Of a stretch of DNA of 64,000 bases, positions 45,048 through 54,496 are shown in pieces. The DNA comes from JAXLWB01 sp046328715 (lineage in GTDB: Bacteria > Chloroflexota > Anaerolineae > Caldilineales > Caldilineaceae). The notes under the pieces are model-generated. The model was not told where the DNA came from. It searched no databases and saw only the letters and a program-made list of their open reading frames with translations. The stretch covers positions 124,001 through 188,000 of the forward strand of contig JAXLWB010000012.1 of assembly GCA_046328715.1 (NCBI GenBank). The letters run 5' to 3'. Both the position numbers and the translations under genes were made by a program. How positions within the stretch are numbered: the stretch's first letter is position 1; each line of letters opens with the position of its first letter.

Positions 45048-45703
45048 ATTGGTCTCCTTATTGATGACCCACGCACGCTTCAGCCAGAACGACTCAACTG
45101 CTACCGAGTACCTCGGCGAGATGCGTGGCTCCTTTATGGATTCTCAAGTAATACTTCTCTTCGGATAGCTCCATTTTGTTTTGTTTGGCGCTGTCTGGCA
45201 TAAGAATAGACGAGAAGAGAATTTCCCGGTATCAGCCGTTTCCGAACGTTAATGTGAGAAATCGGCCCTCTTTTCATCAGAGGAATAGAGACAAAAAGTA
45301 AGGGTTTGTCCTACAGGAAAATTTTTGCTATTGAGACATTACAGAAGATTCCTACAACATGTTAAGACTTTTGTTGATAGACTTATGATTCCATCCAGCC
45401 TATCGTCTCCTTAATAGAGCTAATGAGAATAGTTTGGCAAGTGGCTGCGTTAATTCTGTAATGGCCATCTATGTAGGTTCTATCGTAGCTACCAAGCTAC
45501 CCCACCCTACCCCTCCCCTGGTAAGGGAGGGAACCGTGAAGGGGTAAATAATGTTTGGTGTACGAAAGAACAAACATCATCCTTCCCGTGACAGTTCCCT
45601 CCCTCGTTTGGCTTCGACGTGAGCGACTCGACTGAGCTCGCCGAAGTCTCAGCCGAACGGGAGGGTTAGGGTGAGGTTGGTAGTTACAGTTCCTGGAGGA
45701 GAT
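45048..45703. other. Intergenic region, repeat-rich in its right part
   Basis: About 650 bases between divergent genes. The left part shows nothing recognisable. From 45486 to 45690 it holds C/G-rich dispersed repeats in opposite senses (gggagggaac at about 45527 and gttccctccc at about 45593). Promoters of both flanking genes should lie here but are not evident. Confidence 0.6.
45486..45690. repeat. Dispersed C/G-rich repeat with inverted copies
   Basis: Blocks of the type ctacccctcccctggtaagg and its near-inverse (gggagggttagggtgagg) flank about 130 bases. Related gggtgagg/cctcaccc text occurs at 20141-20179. Confidence 0.6.
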
Positions 45704-46060
45704 ATGAGTGAGGTTTTCCGTAAATTTTCTCAACAAGCCGCAGTTTGGGTGGGTACACCTTGGTCTTTTACGTTAGCTGTGTTAATTATTGGAGTATGGG
45801 CGCTTTCTGGGCCACTGTTTCACTTTTCTGATACCTGGCAACTCGTCATCAACACTGGGACTACTATCATTACCTTTTTAATGGTCTTCCTGATTCAGAA
45901 TACGCAAAATCGAGATGCCCGGGCCCTTCATCTCAAGCTGGATGAGCTGCTACGGGTTTCACACGAAGCACGCAATCAACTGATCGACTTAGAAGACAAA
46001 TCGGATGAAGAGTTGGCTAAGGTAAGCGAAGGCTTCAAACAATATTGTAACAATGAGTGA
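45704..46060 (+). CDS. Low-affinity iron permease family protein
   Basis: 118 residues from the ATG at 45704, chosen for GGAGGAG 5 bases upstream. Two to three membrane helices with the family block FLMVFLIQNTQNRDARALHLKLDELL (about 65-90). Despite the name, the transport role in bacteria is unproven. Its last 8 bases overlap the start of the exonuclease gene, coupling it to the repair cluster. Confidence 0.88.
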   Translation: MSEVFRKFSQQAAVWVGTPWSFTLAVLIIGVWALSGPLFHFSDTWQLVINTGTTIITFLMVFLIQNTQNRDARALHLKLDELLRVSHEARNQLIDLEDKSDEELAKVSEGFKQYCNNE

Positions 46061-47096
46061 GCATCAACTTTTGGAACTAACACCGAACGGACTCTATTGT
46101 TCGGTCGGCGACTTTTATGTCGATCCCTGGCAGCCGGTCGAACGCGCCGTGATTACCCACGCCCACGCCGATCATGCACGCTGGGGCTGTAAACGTTACC
46201 TGCTGGCCCAACCTGGCCTCCAAGTAGCCCGGCTGCGGCTCGGCCCGGATGCGCATCTGGCCAGCCAACCCTATGGCGAGAGGCGCCAAATCAACGGCGT
46301 CTCTCTTTCCTTTCATCCTGCTGGGCATATTCTAGGCTCCGCACAAGTCCGGCTAGAGTACGAAGGGCAAGTGTGGGTCGTCTCGGGTGACTACAAGACT
46401 GAAGTCGATACCACCTGTGCGCCCTTTGAGGTAATTCCCTGCCACACCTTTATTAGTGAGGCGACCTTTGGCTTACCCATCTACCGCTGGCCGCCACAAG
46501 CCAAGGTCTTTGCTGAGATTAATCAGTGGTGGCGCAACAACGCAGCTGAAGGTCGCGCTTCCGTGCTCTTCTGTTATGCGCTAGGTAAATCGCAGCGAGT
46601 AATGGCAGGTATCGACGCCTCGATTGGCCCGATCTTTACCCACGGCGCGGTCGAGCAACTCAACCAGGCCTATCGAGCCAGCGGCATCACTCTGCCGCCT
46701 TCGACCTATGCCATGAGCGCCGCCCGCAAAGATTTTGCAGGGGCGCTGATCCTTGCGCCGACCTCGGTGCGTGGCACTAGTTGGCTCAACCGCTTTGGTG
46801 ACTATTCTTCGGGCTATGTCTCGGGTTGGATGCGCATCCGTGGCGCACGCCGCCAGCGTGCCGTGGATCGAGGATTTGTCCTCTCCGACCACGTTGATTG
46901 GGATTCGCTCTTACACACTATCGATGCTACAGGTGCTGAACGGATCGGGGTCACACACGGCTATATACCGGTGGTGGTGCGTTACCTACGCGAAAAGGGC
47001 ATGGATGCCTTTGTCGTCGAAACACGCTTCAGCGGCGACAGCGATGACAGCGCCGAGGCCGAGCCAGAGGTCGAAGCAGAGAAACAAGCAGAGTGA
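46053..47096 (+). CDS. Ligase-associated DNA exonuclease (metallo-beta-lactamase fold)
   Basis: 347 residues. The zinc motif HAHADH is at 36-41, followed by FHPAGHILGSAQV and VSGDYKTEVD, and near the end VLSDHVDW and GVTHGYIP. This is the exonuclease partner of the bacterial ligase-associated DNA damage response set; three other members follow. It overlaps the iron permease gene by 8 bases. An acidic tail of about 20 residues ends the protein. Confidence 0.92.
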   Translation: MSEHQLLELTPNGLYCSVGDFYVDPWQPVERAVITHAHADHARWGCKRYLLAQPGLQVARLRLGPDAHLASQPYGERRQINGVSLSFHPAGHILGSAQVRLEYEGQVWVVSGDYKTEVDTTCAPFEVIPCHTFISEATFGLPIYRWPPQAKVFAEINQWWRNNAAEGRASVLFCYALGKSQRVMAGIDASIGPIFTHGAVEQLNQAYRASGITLPPSTYAMSAARKDFAGALILAPTSVRGTSWLNRFGDYSSGYVSGWMRIRGARRQRAVDRGFVLSDHVDWDSLLHTIDATGAERIGVTHGYIPVVVRYLREKGMDAFVVETRFSGDSDDSAEAEPEVEAEKQAE

Positions 47097-47101
47097 GGAT
47101 C

Positions 47102-47201
47102 GGTGCGTGGATAACACGGGAATAACCAGGATAACGGCAGACTAAAACTGATAAAAATAATCCGCAAAAATCCATGTTACCCGTGTCATCCGCGTACCAA
47201 T
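47102..47201. repeat. Dispersed inverted repeat between exonuclease and ligase genes
   Basis: ggtgcgtggataacacggg faces cccgtgtcatccgcgtacc in opposite sense, about 50 bases apart, with several mismatches. Confidence 0.65.
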
Positions 47202-47226
47202 CCCATCTTTTCAGAACAAAAACTCA

Positions 47227-48849
47227 ATGCGCGAATTTGCTAATCTTTACACCGCTCTGGACGAAACGAACAAGACCAACGAAAAGCTGGCGCTGCTCAG
47301 AAATTACTTTGAGCATGCACCGTTACAGGATGCCGTTTGGGTCTTCTACTTCCTGATTGGTCGTCGTCCACGGCGGGTGATCAACGGCCGCAAACTGGCC
47401 GAATGGGCGGCGGCTGAAGCAGAGGTGCCTGACTGGCTCTTCGGCGAATCCTACGATGCCGTAGGCGACATCGCCGAGACGATCACCCTATTGCTGCCCG
47501 AGACCGAAGCGGAAAGCGACCTGCCGCTGCATCAATGGATCGAGGAGCGGCTGTTGCCCTTGCAGACGATGAGTGAAGCGGAGCAACAGGCAACGGTATT
47601 ACAAGCCTGGCGTGAATCAAGCCGTGCCCAACGCTTCATCTGGAACAAGCTAATCACTGGCGAGTTCCGGGTGGGTATCTCACAGAAGCTTGTACTCCGT
47701 GCCATTGCCGATGTCAGCGGCATCCCGGTCGAGGTGATTGCCCATCGCCAAATGGGACAGTGGGAGCCAACTGCTGATTTTTACCGTCAGTTGGTCCACG
47801 CCGAAACCAAAGATGCCGACCGCAGCCGGCCCTATCCCTTCTTCCTAGCCTATCCGCTGGAAGGCGATCCGGCAGAGGCGCTGGGCGATTTGCACGATTG
47901 GCAGGTGGAGTGGAAATGGGACGGTATCCGTGCGCAGTTGATTCGGCGCGGCGGAGAAAGCTTTCTATGGTCGCGGGGCGAAGAGCTGGTCACCGACCGC
48001 TACCCGGAAGTCGTCTTTGCCGCCGAAAACCTGCCCGACGGCACGGTACTCGATGGTGAACTTCTGCCCTGGAACAACGAAGGCGTGATGCCTTTTACCG
48101 AGTTACAGAAACGGATTGGGCGCAAAACCTTGGGCCGCAAATTGCTGAGCGACGTGCCTGTGATCCTACTCTGCTACGATCTGCTCGAATTCAACGGCGA
48201 AGATTGGCGTGAACGCCCGCTGCATGAAAGACGTGCCCAACTGGAAAGCATCGTGCAAACGCTCCAACACCCTTCGCTTCAGCTATCCGCCCTTGTCCAA
48301 GCCGATTCCTGGCCAAGCTTGCACCAACTGCGTGAGGAGAGTCGCCAGCGCAAGGTAGAAGGGTTTATGCTCAAACGCAAAAGCTCCCCCTACCGTGTCG
48401 GTCGCCAGCGCGGTGACTGGTGGAAGTGGAAAATCGACCCCTACACGATTGACGCTGTACTGATCTATGCACAACGTGGCTCGGGCAAGCGAGCCAGCCT
48501 CTACACCGACTACACCTTTGGCGTGTGGGACGAGCAGCAGACCTTGGTGCCCTTTGCCAAAGCCTACTCCGGCCTCACTGACGACGAGATCCGCCAGGTA
48601 GATCGTTTTATCCGCGCCAACACGCGCGAGAAATTTGGACCAGTGCGCACCGTTACGCCAGAATTAGTCTTTGAACTCGGCTTTGAAGCGATTCAGAAAT
48701 CGAATCGTCACAAATCCGGCATCGCCGTGCGCTTCCCGCGCATCCTGCGCTGGCGGCACGACAAGAAGATCGAGGAAGCCGACACCTTGGCGACCATCCG
48801 AGCGATGGTAGAGGAAGACAAGGTGACAGGGTTAGCCGATAACTCGTAA
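47227..48849 (+). CDS. ATP-dependent DNA ligase (ligase-associated repair cluster)
   Basis: 540 residues: an N-terminal helical DNA-binding domain (1-200), an adenylation domain with motif I KWDGIR (nucleotidyl Lys230), DGELL, motif IV EGFMLKR, motif V WWKWK, and an OB-fold with RFPRILRWRHDK. It seals nicks and works with the exonuclease, helicase and PdeM encoded around it. The ATG lacks a Shine-Dalgarno; the upstream gap is dispersed repeat. Confidence 0.93.
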   Translation: MREFANLYTALDETNKTNEKLALLRNYFEHAPLQDAVWVFYFLIGRRPRRVINGRKLAEWAAAEAEVPDWLFGESYDAVGDIAETITLLLPETEAESDLPLHQWIEERLLPLQTMSEAEQQATVLQAWRESSRAQRFIWNKLITGEFRVGISQKLVLRAIADVSGIPVEVIAHRQMGQWEPTADFYRQLVHAETKDADRSRPYPFFLAYPLEGDPAEALGDLHDWQVEWKWDGIRAQLIRRGGESFLWSRGEELVTDRYPEVVFAAENLPDGTVLDGELLPWNNEGVMPFTELQKRIGRKTLGRKLLSDVPVILLCYDLLEFNGEDWRERPLHERRAQLESIVQTLQHPSLQLSALVQADSWPSLHQLREESRQRKVEGFMLKRKSSPYRVGRQRGDWWKWKIDPYTIDAVLIYAQRGSGKRASLYTDYTFGVWDEQQTLVPFAKAYSGLTDDEIRQVDRFIRANTREKFGPVRTVTPELVFELGFEAIQKSNRHKSGIAVRFPRILRWRHDKKIEEADTLATIRAMVEEDKVTGLADNS

Positions 48850-48861
48850 TTTGTAATTCGC

Positions 48862-51378
48862 ATGAATTCTCTTTTGGCACAATGGTTTGAGAGGCAGGGC
48901 TGGTCGCCTTTTCCTTTTCAACGCGAGGTTTGGCAGGCCTATCTGGATGGCGAGAGCGGCTTGATCCACTCGCCGACCGGCACTGGCAAAACCTACGCAG
49001 CCTGGTTGGCACCGCTCAATGCCTGGCTCAACCACCACCCGCCTCCCTATACGGTGCAGAAACGCAACCAGTCAGCGCCGCTCCATGTCTTATGGATCAC
49101 GCCACTGCGTGCCCTGGCTGCTGACACCGCCGCAGCGCTCAGCAAACCGGTCGATGAGCTAGGCTTGCCCTGGACGATTGAAACACGGACTGGCGATAGT
49201 TCTAGCAGCGTGCGCAACCGCCAACGCGAGCGGCTACCGACGGCGCTCATTACCACGCCAGAGAGCCTTTCCCTCCTACTCACGCGCACCAACGCGGCAG
49301 AGCTTTTCCAATCGCTGCAAGCGGTGATTGTCGATGAATGGCATGAGTTGATGGCGACCAAACGGGGCGTGCAGAGCGAATTAGGGCTGGCGCGACTGCG
49401 ACGCTGGTGTCCCGAGCTACGCATCTGGGGACTCTCCGCCACGATGGGCAACCTGGAAAGTGCGCTGCGCACGCTGCTGGGCAATGCCGACTTTGCCAGC
49501 GGTGAGATTCCTCAGGGACGCTTGGTGCGTGGTGCGATGAGTAAACCAATCGAGTTTACCTCGTTGATTCCTGCCCAGATCGAGCGTTTCCCCTGGGCAG
49601 GCCATTTGGGATTAAAACTCTTGCCCGCCGTGTTAGCAGAGGTAGAAGCCAACCGCAGCACCCTTATCTTCACTAATACTCGCAGCCAAACCGAACGCTG
49701 GTATCAGGAAATTCTGGAGGCACGGCCAGAGTGGGCGGGTGATATTGCGCTGCATCACAGCTCGCTCGATGCTGCCAAGCGCGGTTGGGTAGAGGATGAA
49801 TTGCGCCGTGGGCGGTTACGCTGCGTGGTCTGCACCTCTAGCCTCGACCTGGGTGTCGATTTTCCCGCTGTGGATTGTGTCTTACAGGTCGGCAGCCCCA
49901 AAGGGGTTGCCCGGCTGATGCAGCGGGCTGGGCGCAGCGGTCACCAACCGACTGGCAGCAGCAAAGTGATCTGTATACCTACCCATGCGCTGGAGTTGCT
50001 CGAAGTCTCCGCCGCGCGCAAGGCGATGGTTGCTGGGAGAATCGAAGATCGTCTGGCCGTCGAAAAGCCGCTGGATGTGCTAGTGCAACATTTGGTGACC
50101 ATCGGCATCGGTGGCGGTTTTGCATCGGAAGAGCTTTATCGCGAGGTACGCACTGCTCATGCCTATCGCAATTTAGCAGCGAATGAGTGGCAGTGGGCGC
50201 TCAACTTTGTCACCTCGGGCGGTAATGCGCTGCAAAACTACGATCTCTATCGGCGCGTCCAGCCCGAAGATGGTCAGTATAAAGTGCAGGACACAAAGAT
50301 TGCGCAGACCCATCGTATGTCGATCGGCACCATCGTCAGCGATGTTTCATTGCCTGTGCAGTTCTTACGGGGCAGTTCGGTGGGACAGATTGAGGAATCC
50401 TTTGCGGCGCGGCTCAAACCCGGGGATCGCTTCACCTTGGCGGGGCAGGTGTTGGAGTTTGTCTACCTGCGCGAGATGCGAGTCTGGGTGCGTAAGGCGC
50501 ACAGCAAACAGGGTATTATTCCCCGCTGGCAAGGAGGCAACTTGCCCATCTCCGACGAACTATCCAGTGCCCTGCGCCTCCAACTCGATGAAGTACACGA
50601 CCAGCACTTCTCGGATCTGGAGATGCAAGCGTTAATTCCACTCTTTGCGGTCCAGTCGCGCTGGTCGGCAGTGCCAAAACAGGATGAGTTGCTGGTAGAA
50701 CGTACCAAGTCTCGCGAAGGCCATCATCTCTTCTTTTACCCATTTGAAGGGCGGCTGGTCAATGAAGGGCTGGCGGCGCTGGTTGCCTATCGGCTGAGCC
50801 AACGTCAGTCGATCACCTTTACCCTTGCCGCCAACGATTACGGCTTCGAGTTGCTCGCCGCCGATCCGGTGGAACTTGAGGAAAGCCAGGTTCATGCGCT
50901 CTTTGCCACGGACAACTTGCTCGACGATATCCTGCACAGCCTCAATGCGGCTGAGATGGCCAAGCGTCAATTCCGTGAGATCGCTCGCATTGCAGGTTTG
51001 GTAATCCAGCGCTTCCCGGGCGGACAAAACACCACCCGTCAGTTGCAAGCTTCGAGCGGCCTGATTTACGATGTGTTGCAGCAATATGATATGCAGAATC
51101 TGCTCTTGGCCCAGGCTGAGCGCGAGGTCTTGCAGCGCCAGTTGGAGGTAACTCGGCTGCATCGGGCCTTGCAGCGCATCGCTGAAAGTCGAATTCTCTT
51201 CACTTGCCCGCGCCACCCAACGCCGTTGGCCTTTCCATTGCTGGTAGAGCGGATGCGCCAAACGGTCACATCAGAGACATTGGAGGATCGCATCCGTAAG
51301 ATGCAGGTGAAGTATGAGACATGGGCAAGTAAGGATGAAAATAAGACAGGAAGACAGGAAGACAAAAAGACAACGTAA
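48862..51378 (+). CDS. Ligase-associated DEXH-box helicase (Lhr-type)
   Basis: 838-residue superfamily 2 DNA helicase. Motif I SPTGTGKT (37-44), TPLRALAAD (Ia), TTPESL (Ib), motif II DEWHE, motif III GLSATMGN, TNTRSQTE (IV), DLGVDFPAVDCVLQ (V) and RAGRSGHQ (VI). The Lhr winged-helix and the Lhr-core region follow. The C-terminal tail (ENKTGRQEDKKTT) is read from a dispersed repeat. The start ATG directly follows repeat text with no Shine-Dalgarno, 12 bases past the ligase stop. Confidence 0.93.
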   Translation: MNSLLAQWFERQGWSPFPFQREVWQAYLDGESGLIHSPTGTGKTYAAWLAPLNAWLNHHPPPYTVQKRNQSAPLHVLWITPLRALAADTAAALSKPVDELGLPWTIETRTGDSSSSVRNRQRERLPTALITTPESLSLLLTRTNAAELFQSLQAVIVDEWHELMATKRGVQSELGLARLRRWCPELRIWGLSATMGNLESALRTLLGNADFASGEIPQGRLVRGAMSKPIEFTSLIPAQIERFPWAGHLGLKLLPAVLAEVEANRSTLIFTNTRSQTERWYQEILEARPEWAGDIALHHSSLDAAKRGWVEDELRRGRLRCVVCTSSLDLGVDFPAVDCVLQVGSPKGVARLMQRAGRSGHQPTGSSKVICIPTHALELLEVSAARKAMVAGRIEDRLAVEKPLDVLVQHLVTIGIGGGFASEELYREVRTAHAYRNLAANEWQWALNFVTSGGNALQNYDLYRRVQPEDGQYKVQDTKIAQTHRMSIGTIVSDVSLPVQFLRGSSVGQIEESFAARLKPGDRFTLAGQVLEFVYLREMRVWVRKAHSKQGIIPRWQGGNLPISDELSSALRLQLDEVHDQHFSDLEMQALIPLFAVQSRWSAVPKQDELLVERTKSREGHHLFFYPFEGRLVNEGLAALVAYRLSQRQSITFTLAANDYGFELLAADPVELEESQVHALFATDNLLDDILHSLNAAEMAKRQFREIARIAGLVIQRFPGGQNTTRQLQASSGLIYDVLQQYDMQNLLLAQAEREVLQRQLEVTRLHRALQRIAESRILFTCPRHPTPLAFPLLVERMRQTVTSETLEDRIRKMQVKYETWASKDENKTGRQEDKKTT

Positions 51379-51410
51379 TCTTCTCAACTTGCCATTCGCA
51401 ATTCAAAACC

Positions 51411-52064
51411 ATGACCGATTTGACGATTGAAGTCCAGGGGGAAAGTGTTCAATTGTTGCCAGAACGAGCGTTGTATTGGCTGCGCACCAAAACGCTCTTT
51501 ATTGCCGATCCGCACTTTGGCAAGGTAGCGACCTTTCAAGTGCACGGAGTGCCGCTGCCTGCAGGTAGTGACGGCAGCACGTTGCAGCGCTTGAACCAAG
51601 CATTAGAGCGCAGCAAGGCAGAAAAGCTAATTATTCTCGGCGATCTCTTTCACACCGCCCGTGGACGAGATGCCGGTTTGCAGCAAGCGTTGGCCGAATG
51701 GCGGCAACAACATAGCAGCCTGCCCATCTATCTGGTTCGGGGTAATCACGACCGCCATGCTGGCGATCCGCCGGGGGAATGGAACTTTCACTTGGTCGAT
51801 GGCCCGACCCCAGGACCGTTGTGGGTGCTGAATCATGAGCCGGTCGAGCCAGCCTCGGGCTACGCCTTAGTCGGCCATCTCCACCCGGCGATCCGGCTCT
51901 TTGGGCGTGGCCAACAGTCGTTGAAGTTGCCCTGCTTTTGGTTTGGGGCCAAGTGCGGTGTCCTGCCCGCTTTTGGCGAGTTTATCGATCACGGCCTGAT
52001 CCAGCCACAAAAAGGGGATCAACTCTTTGCCGTAGGTGAAGGGAAGGTTTTTGCGCTGTCTTGA
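51411..52064 (+). CDS. pdeM: Ligase-associated endonuclease PdeM (calcineurin-like)
   Basis: 217 residues, metallophosphoesterase fold: IADPHFGK (31-38), ILGDLFHTARG, RGNHDRHAG, LNHEP and GHLHPAI are the five metal-binding motifs. Its role in the ligase-associated repair set is end processing. It follows the helicase by 32 bases and closes the cluster. Confidence 0.92.
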   Translation: MTDLTIEVQGESVQLLPERALYWLRTKTLFIADPHFGKVATFQVHGVPLPAGSDGSTLQRLNQALERSKAEKLIILGDLFHTARGRDAGLQQALAEWRQQHSSLPIYLVRGNHDRHAGDPPGEWNFHLVDGPTPGPLWVLNHEPVEPASGYALVGHLHPAIRLFGRGQQSLKLPCFWFGAKCGVLPAFGEFIDHGLIQPQKGDQLFAVGEGKVFALS

Positions 52065-52098
52065 TAACCCACGGTGCACAAGTAGCGCAGATGAAATT

Positions 52099-52223
52099 AA
52101 CACAAAGGCGCAAGAGAGCAAAGACGCAGGGTGTTATTTTGTTCATGCGCATTCCACGACATGAAAGTAACAGATCGAGTCTGTTTCTTTCCTTGCATCC
52201 TTGCGTCTTTGCGACCTTGCGTT
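52099..52223. repeat. Dispersed inverted repeat after pdeM
   Basis: acacaaaggcgcaagagagc (left) and its near-inverse around 52191-52223 (ttgcgtctttgcgacc) face each other across about 60 bases. It lies between the convergent pdeM and histidine kinase genes and may serve as a terminator. Confidence 0.65.
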
Positions 52224-52253
52224 AAAACTCTTCGAGTGCTCCTCACCAACCTC

Positions 52254-53351
52254 TTAGGCCACTTTTTCCGGCTGCGGGATGATGACAGAAAAGCAACTGC
52301 CACGATTGATTTCGCTCTTCACTTCGAGCCGCCCGCCTTGTGCCTCGGTAAAAACCTTACAAATCCACAAACCCAAACCCGTTCCAACTTCATTCGCTGT
52401 CCCTGTCCGGCTAAAGGGTGTGAAGGGTGTCAGTGACTCTTGATAGCGTTTAGCATCAAAACCAATTCCGTTATCACGCACATAAAAGATGACTTCCCGG
52501 CTTCCTTTTGTGACCCCCAGCACCACTTTTCCATCCTGCTCTGGTACAAACTTGATGGCATTGAGCACCAGGTTATTGAGCACCTGCACTGTTTTGGGTA
52601 GGTCGAGCCAGAGCACCATGCAAGCGGTGCTGTCCGCTTCGTGTTCGAGGCGAAAATTGACATGTTTGTAGATAGCAATTGGCTGTACGGTTCGTTCTAC
52701 ACGTTCAAATAGGGCGGTAACCGTGGTTTGCACCGGGTTGATCTGAATCGTCTTCGTCTCAGCACGTACCAATTCGAGCATATTGTTCATCAGCAAGAGT
52801 TGGTCTTCGGCAATCCGCTTAATGTTAATTGCGTCTTGGCGCGCCGTGGCGGATTTGCAGTTGCAGCCATTGACCTTCGTCTCAATCAGATCGCTCAGTA
52901 TCATGATGGCGCTGAGAGGGGAGCGGATGTCATGGGAAAGGGTGGCCATAAAGGTGACTCGGGCGCGTAACAGATCGTCCAGATCGCTGACAACTTTTCG
53001 TGTACTGGCCATCAATACCCCAGCTTCATCGGTAAAGTGGAGCGGAAGTTGAGGGATGATTTTGTCAGTCTGGTATTGTCGAAGCGCTTCGGCGGTGGCA
53101 AGAACGGGCAAGATTAGCTGCCTTTGCAACCACAGCGTGCCGAAGGCACCCAATAACGTCGCCAGTAGCGTGACAGCCACAACCCAGATCGATGTTGCAC
53201 GGCCAATAGAACCAGACCAAAGTAAGTAGCCAATCAGGAATAACAGCGGAAGGTGCGTTCCAACAAAAGCAATCACTTGAAACTTCAACAGATACGATTT
53301 ACCCAGCCTGCTCCGGTGCAACCATTCATAGATCAGCAGCTTTTTTTCCAT
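52254..53351 (-). CDS. Membrane sensor histidine kinase (orphan)
   Basis: 365 residues. Two membrane helices (about 26-46 and 54-76) with almost no loop between them, so no extracellular sensor. A HAMP-like linker is followed by the HisKA helix with phosphoacceptor His140 (MATLSHDIRSPLSAIM). The ATPase domain has the N box (NNLVLNAIKF), G1 (RDNGIGFD), the F box (FTPFSR) and G2 (GTGLGLWICK). ATG with GAGGAAAG. No response regulator is encoded in this window. Confidence 0.92.
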   Translation of the reverse strand: MEKKLLIYEWLHRSRLGKSYLLKFQVIAFVGTHLPLLFLIGYLLWSGSIGRATSIWVVAVTLLATLLGAFGTLWLQRQLILPVLATAEALRQYQTDKIIPQLPLHFTDEAGVLMASTRKVVSDLDDLLRARVTFMATLSHDIRSPLSAIMILSDLIETKVNGCNCKSATARQDAINIKRIAEDQLLLMNNMLELVRAETKTIQINPVQTTVTALFERVERTVQPIAIYKHVNFRLEHEADSTACMVLWLDLPKTVQVLNNLVLNAIKFVPEQDGKVVLGVTKGSREVIFYVRDNGIGFDAKRYQESLTPFTPFSRTGTANEVGTGLGLWICKVFTEAQGGRLEVKSEINRGSCFSVIIPQPEKVA

Positions 53352-53832
53352 CTTTCCTCACGATCCTCTCCTATCCCGCGAAAGACAACATGAAATTTTT
53401 GAAATTTTGTAACGAAAACTTACATTTACTTCTTTATTTCTAACAAATTACAATCTTTCAATTTCAGAAAATTGTACCAATCCACTTTTTAGGATGCTTC
53501 GTCAGATAGAAACAGCGGCACAGCTTAACAAATTGTAACTTTCAGTCTCGGTTCCGCTCAGACCAAGGCGGAATCTATGGAATGATGGTTTGAGTTGGAA
53601 GTACTCCTATGCGACGAAGCAACCGCCATTGGTAAGGGCATTCAAGCTTGCTCTGATTACGCAGTGTGGCTGATCGATTGATGCTTGAGAATAGTCGCTT
53701 AGGATATCGCTTTCTCAGAAATGTAGATAAAACAGGGGTTTGAATAAGGGTTAAGACAGTTTAATATGTAAGGTTTCTTTCTCCAAATATTCGAAACAGT
53801 TTTATTCAATTACAACGATCAGGAGATTACTC
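53352..53832. other. AT-rich intergenic region between histidine kinase and ferritin-like gene
   Basis: About 480 bases between divergent genes, clearly richer in A+T than the surroundings near 53385-53480. Promoters for both genes are expected here; a weak TTGAAT/TAATAT pair (16-base spacer) near 53742-53769 could serve the ferritin-like gene. No gene is seen. Confidence 0.5.
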
Positions 53833-54444
53833 ATGAACATGGATACACAAGTCAGCGAATTGCTTGACTTTACACTTTCTCGCCGCAACTTGGTGCGCGG
53901 CAGCATTGCTACTGGCGCAGTTTTCCTAGCCACAAGTGTAGGCTTAAGCAAAGCCTTTGCCCAAGAAAGTACGGACGAGGATATTTTACAGTTTGCCTTG
54001 ACCTTAGAGCACCTGGAGGCACGCCTGTATGTGGAAGCATTAGCGACGGGTCTGCTTAAGGGTAAAGAAAAAAACTACCTGCAAAGTTTTGGTGCCCACG
54101 AAGCAGCTCACGTCAAAGCACTAAGCGACACGTTAACCACCCTTGGTGCCAAACCAGCAGATGCACAGAGCAGCTACAACTTCCCTGCCTTCAACACACG
54201 TGAAGACATTCTGAACTTTGCCAAGGTGGTCGAAGACACGACGGTCGGCGCTTATCAAGGGGCGGCCGCAGCACTGCGTAACAAAACAATCCTGGCTGCA
54301 GCAGGCAGCATTGTGCAGGTCGAAGCTCGCCATGTTGCCATGATCAACCTACTGCTCAATCTCGACCCAGTGCCCACTGCCGTTACCCCCAGCCTAAGCG
54401 TGGATGAGGTAAATAAAGTGGTGATCCCACTTTTCAGTACCTAA
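53833..54444 (+). CDS. Tat-exported ferritin-like protein (1)
   Basis: 203 residues. A twin-arginine signal (SRRNLVRGSIATGAVFLATS) covers about 16-44. A ferritin-like four-helix domain (Ferritin_2 / desiccation-related type) follows, with ALTLEHLEARLYVEAL, FGAHEAAHVKAL, FAKVVEDTTVGAYQGA and IVQVEARHVAM giving the four Glu/His-rich helices of a di-metal site. It would act outside the membrane. CAGGAG precedes the ATG. A paralogue lies at 56052-56726. Confidence 0.88.
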   Translation: MNMDTQVSELLDFTLSRRNLVRGSIATGAVFLATSVGLSKAFAQESTDEDILQFALTLEHLEARLYVEALATGLLKGKEKNYLQSFGAHEAAHVKALSDTLTTLGAKPADAQSSYNFPAFNTREDILNFAKVVEDTTVGAYQGAAAALRNKTILAAAGSIVQVEARHVAMINLLLNLDPVPTAVTPSLSVDEVNKVVIPLFST

Positions 54445-54496
54445 CCGAATAGAACGAGCTTTAGTCCATGCACTCGATTTGCTCAGGAGTTTGTCC

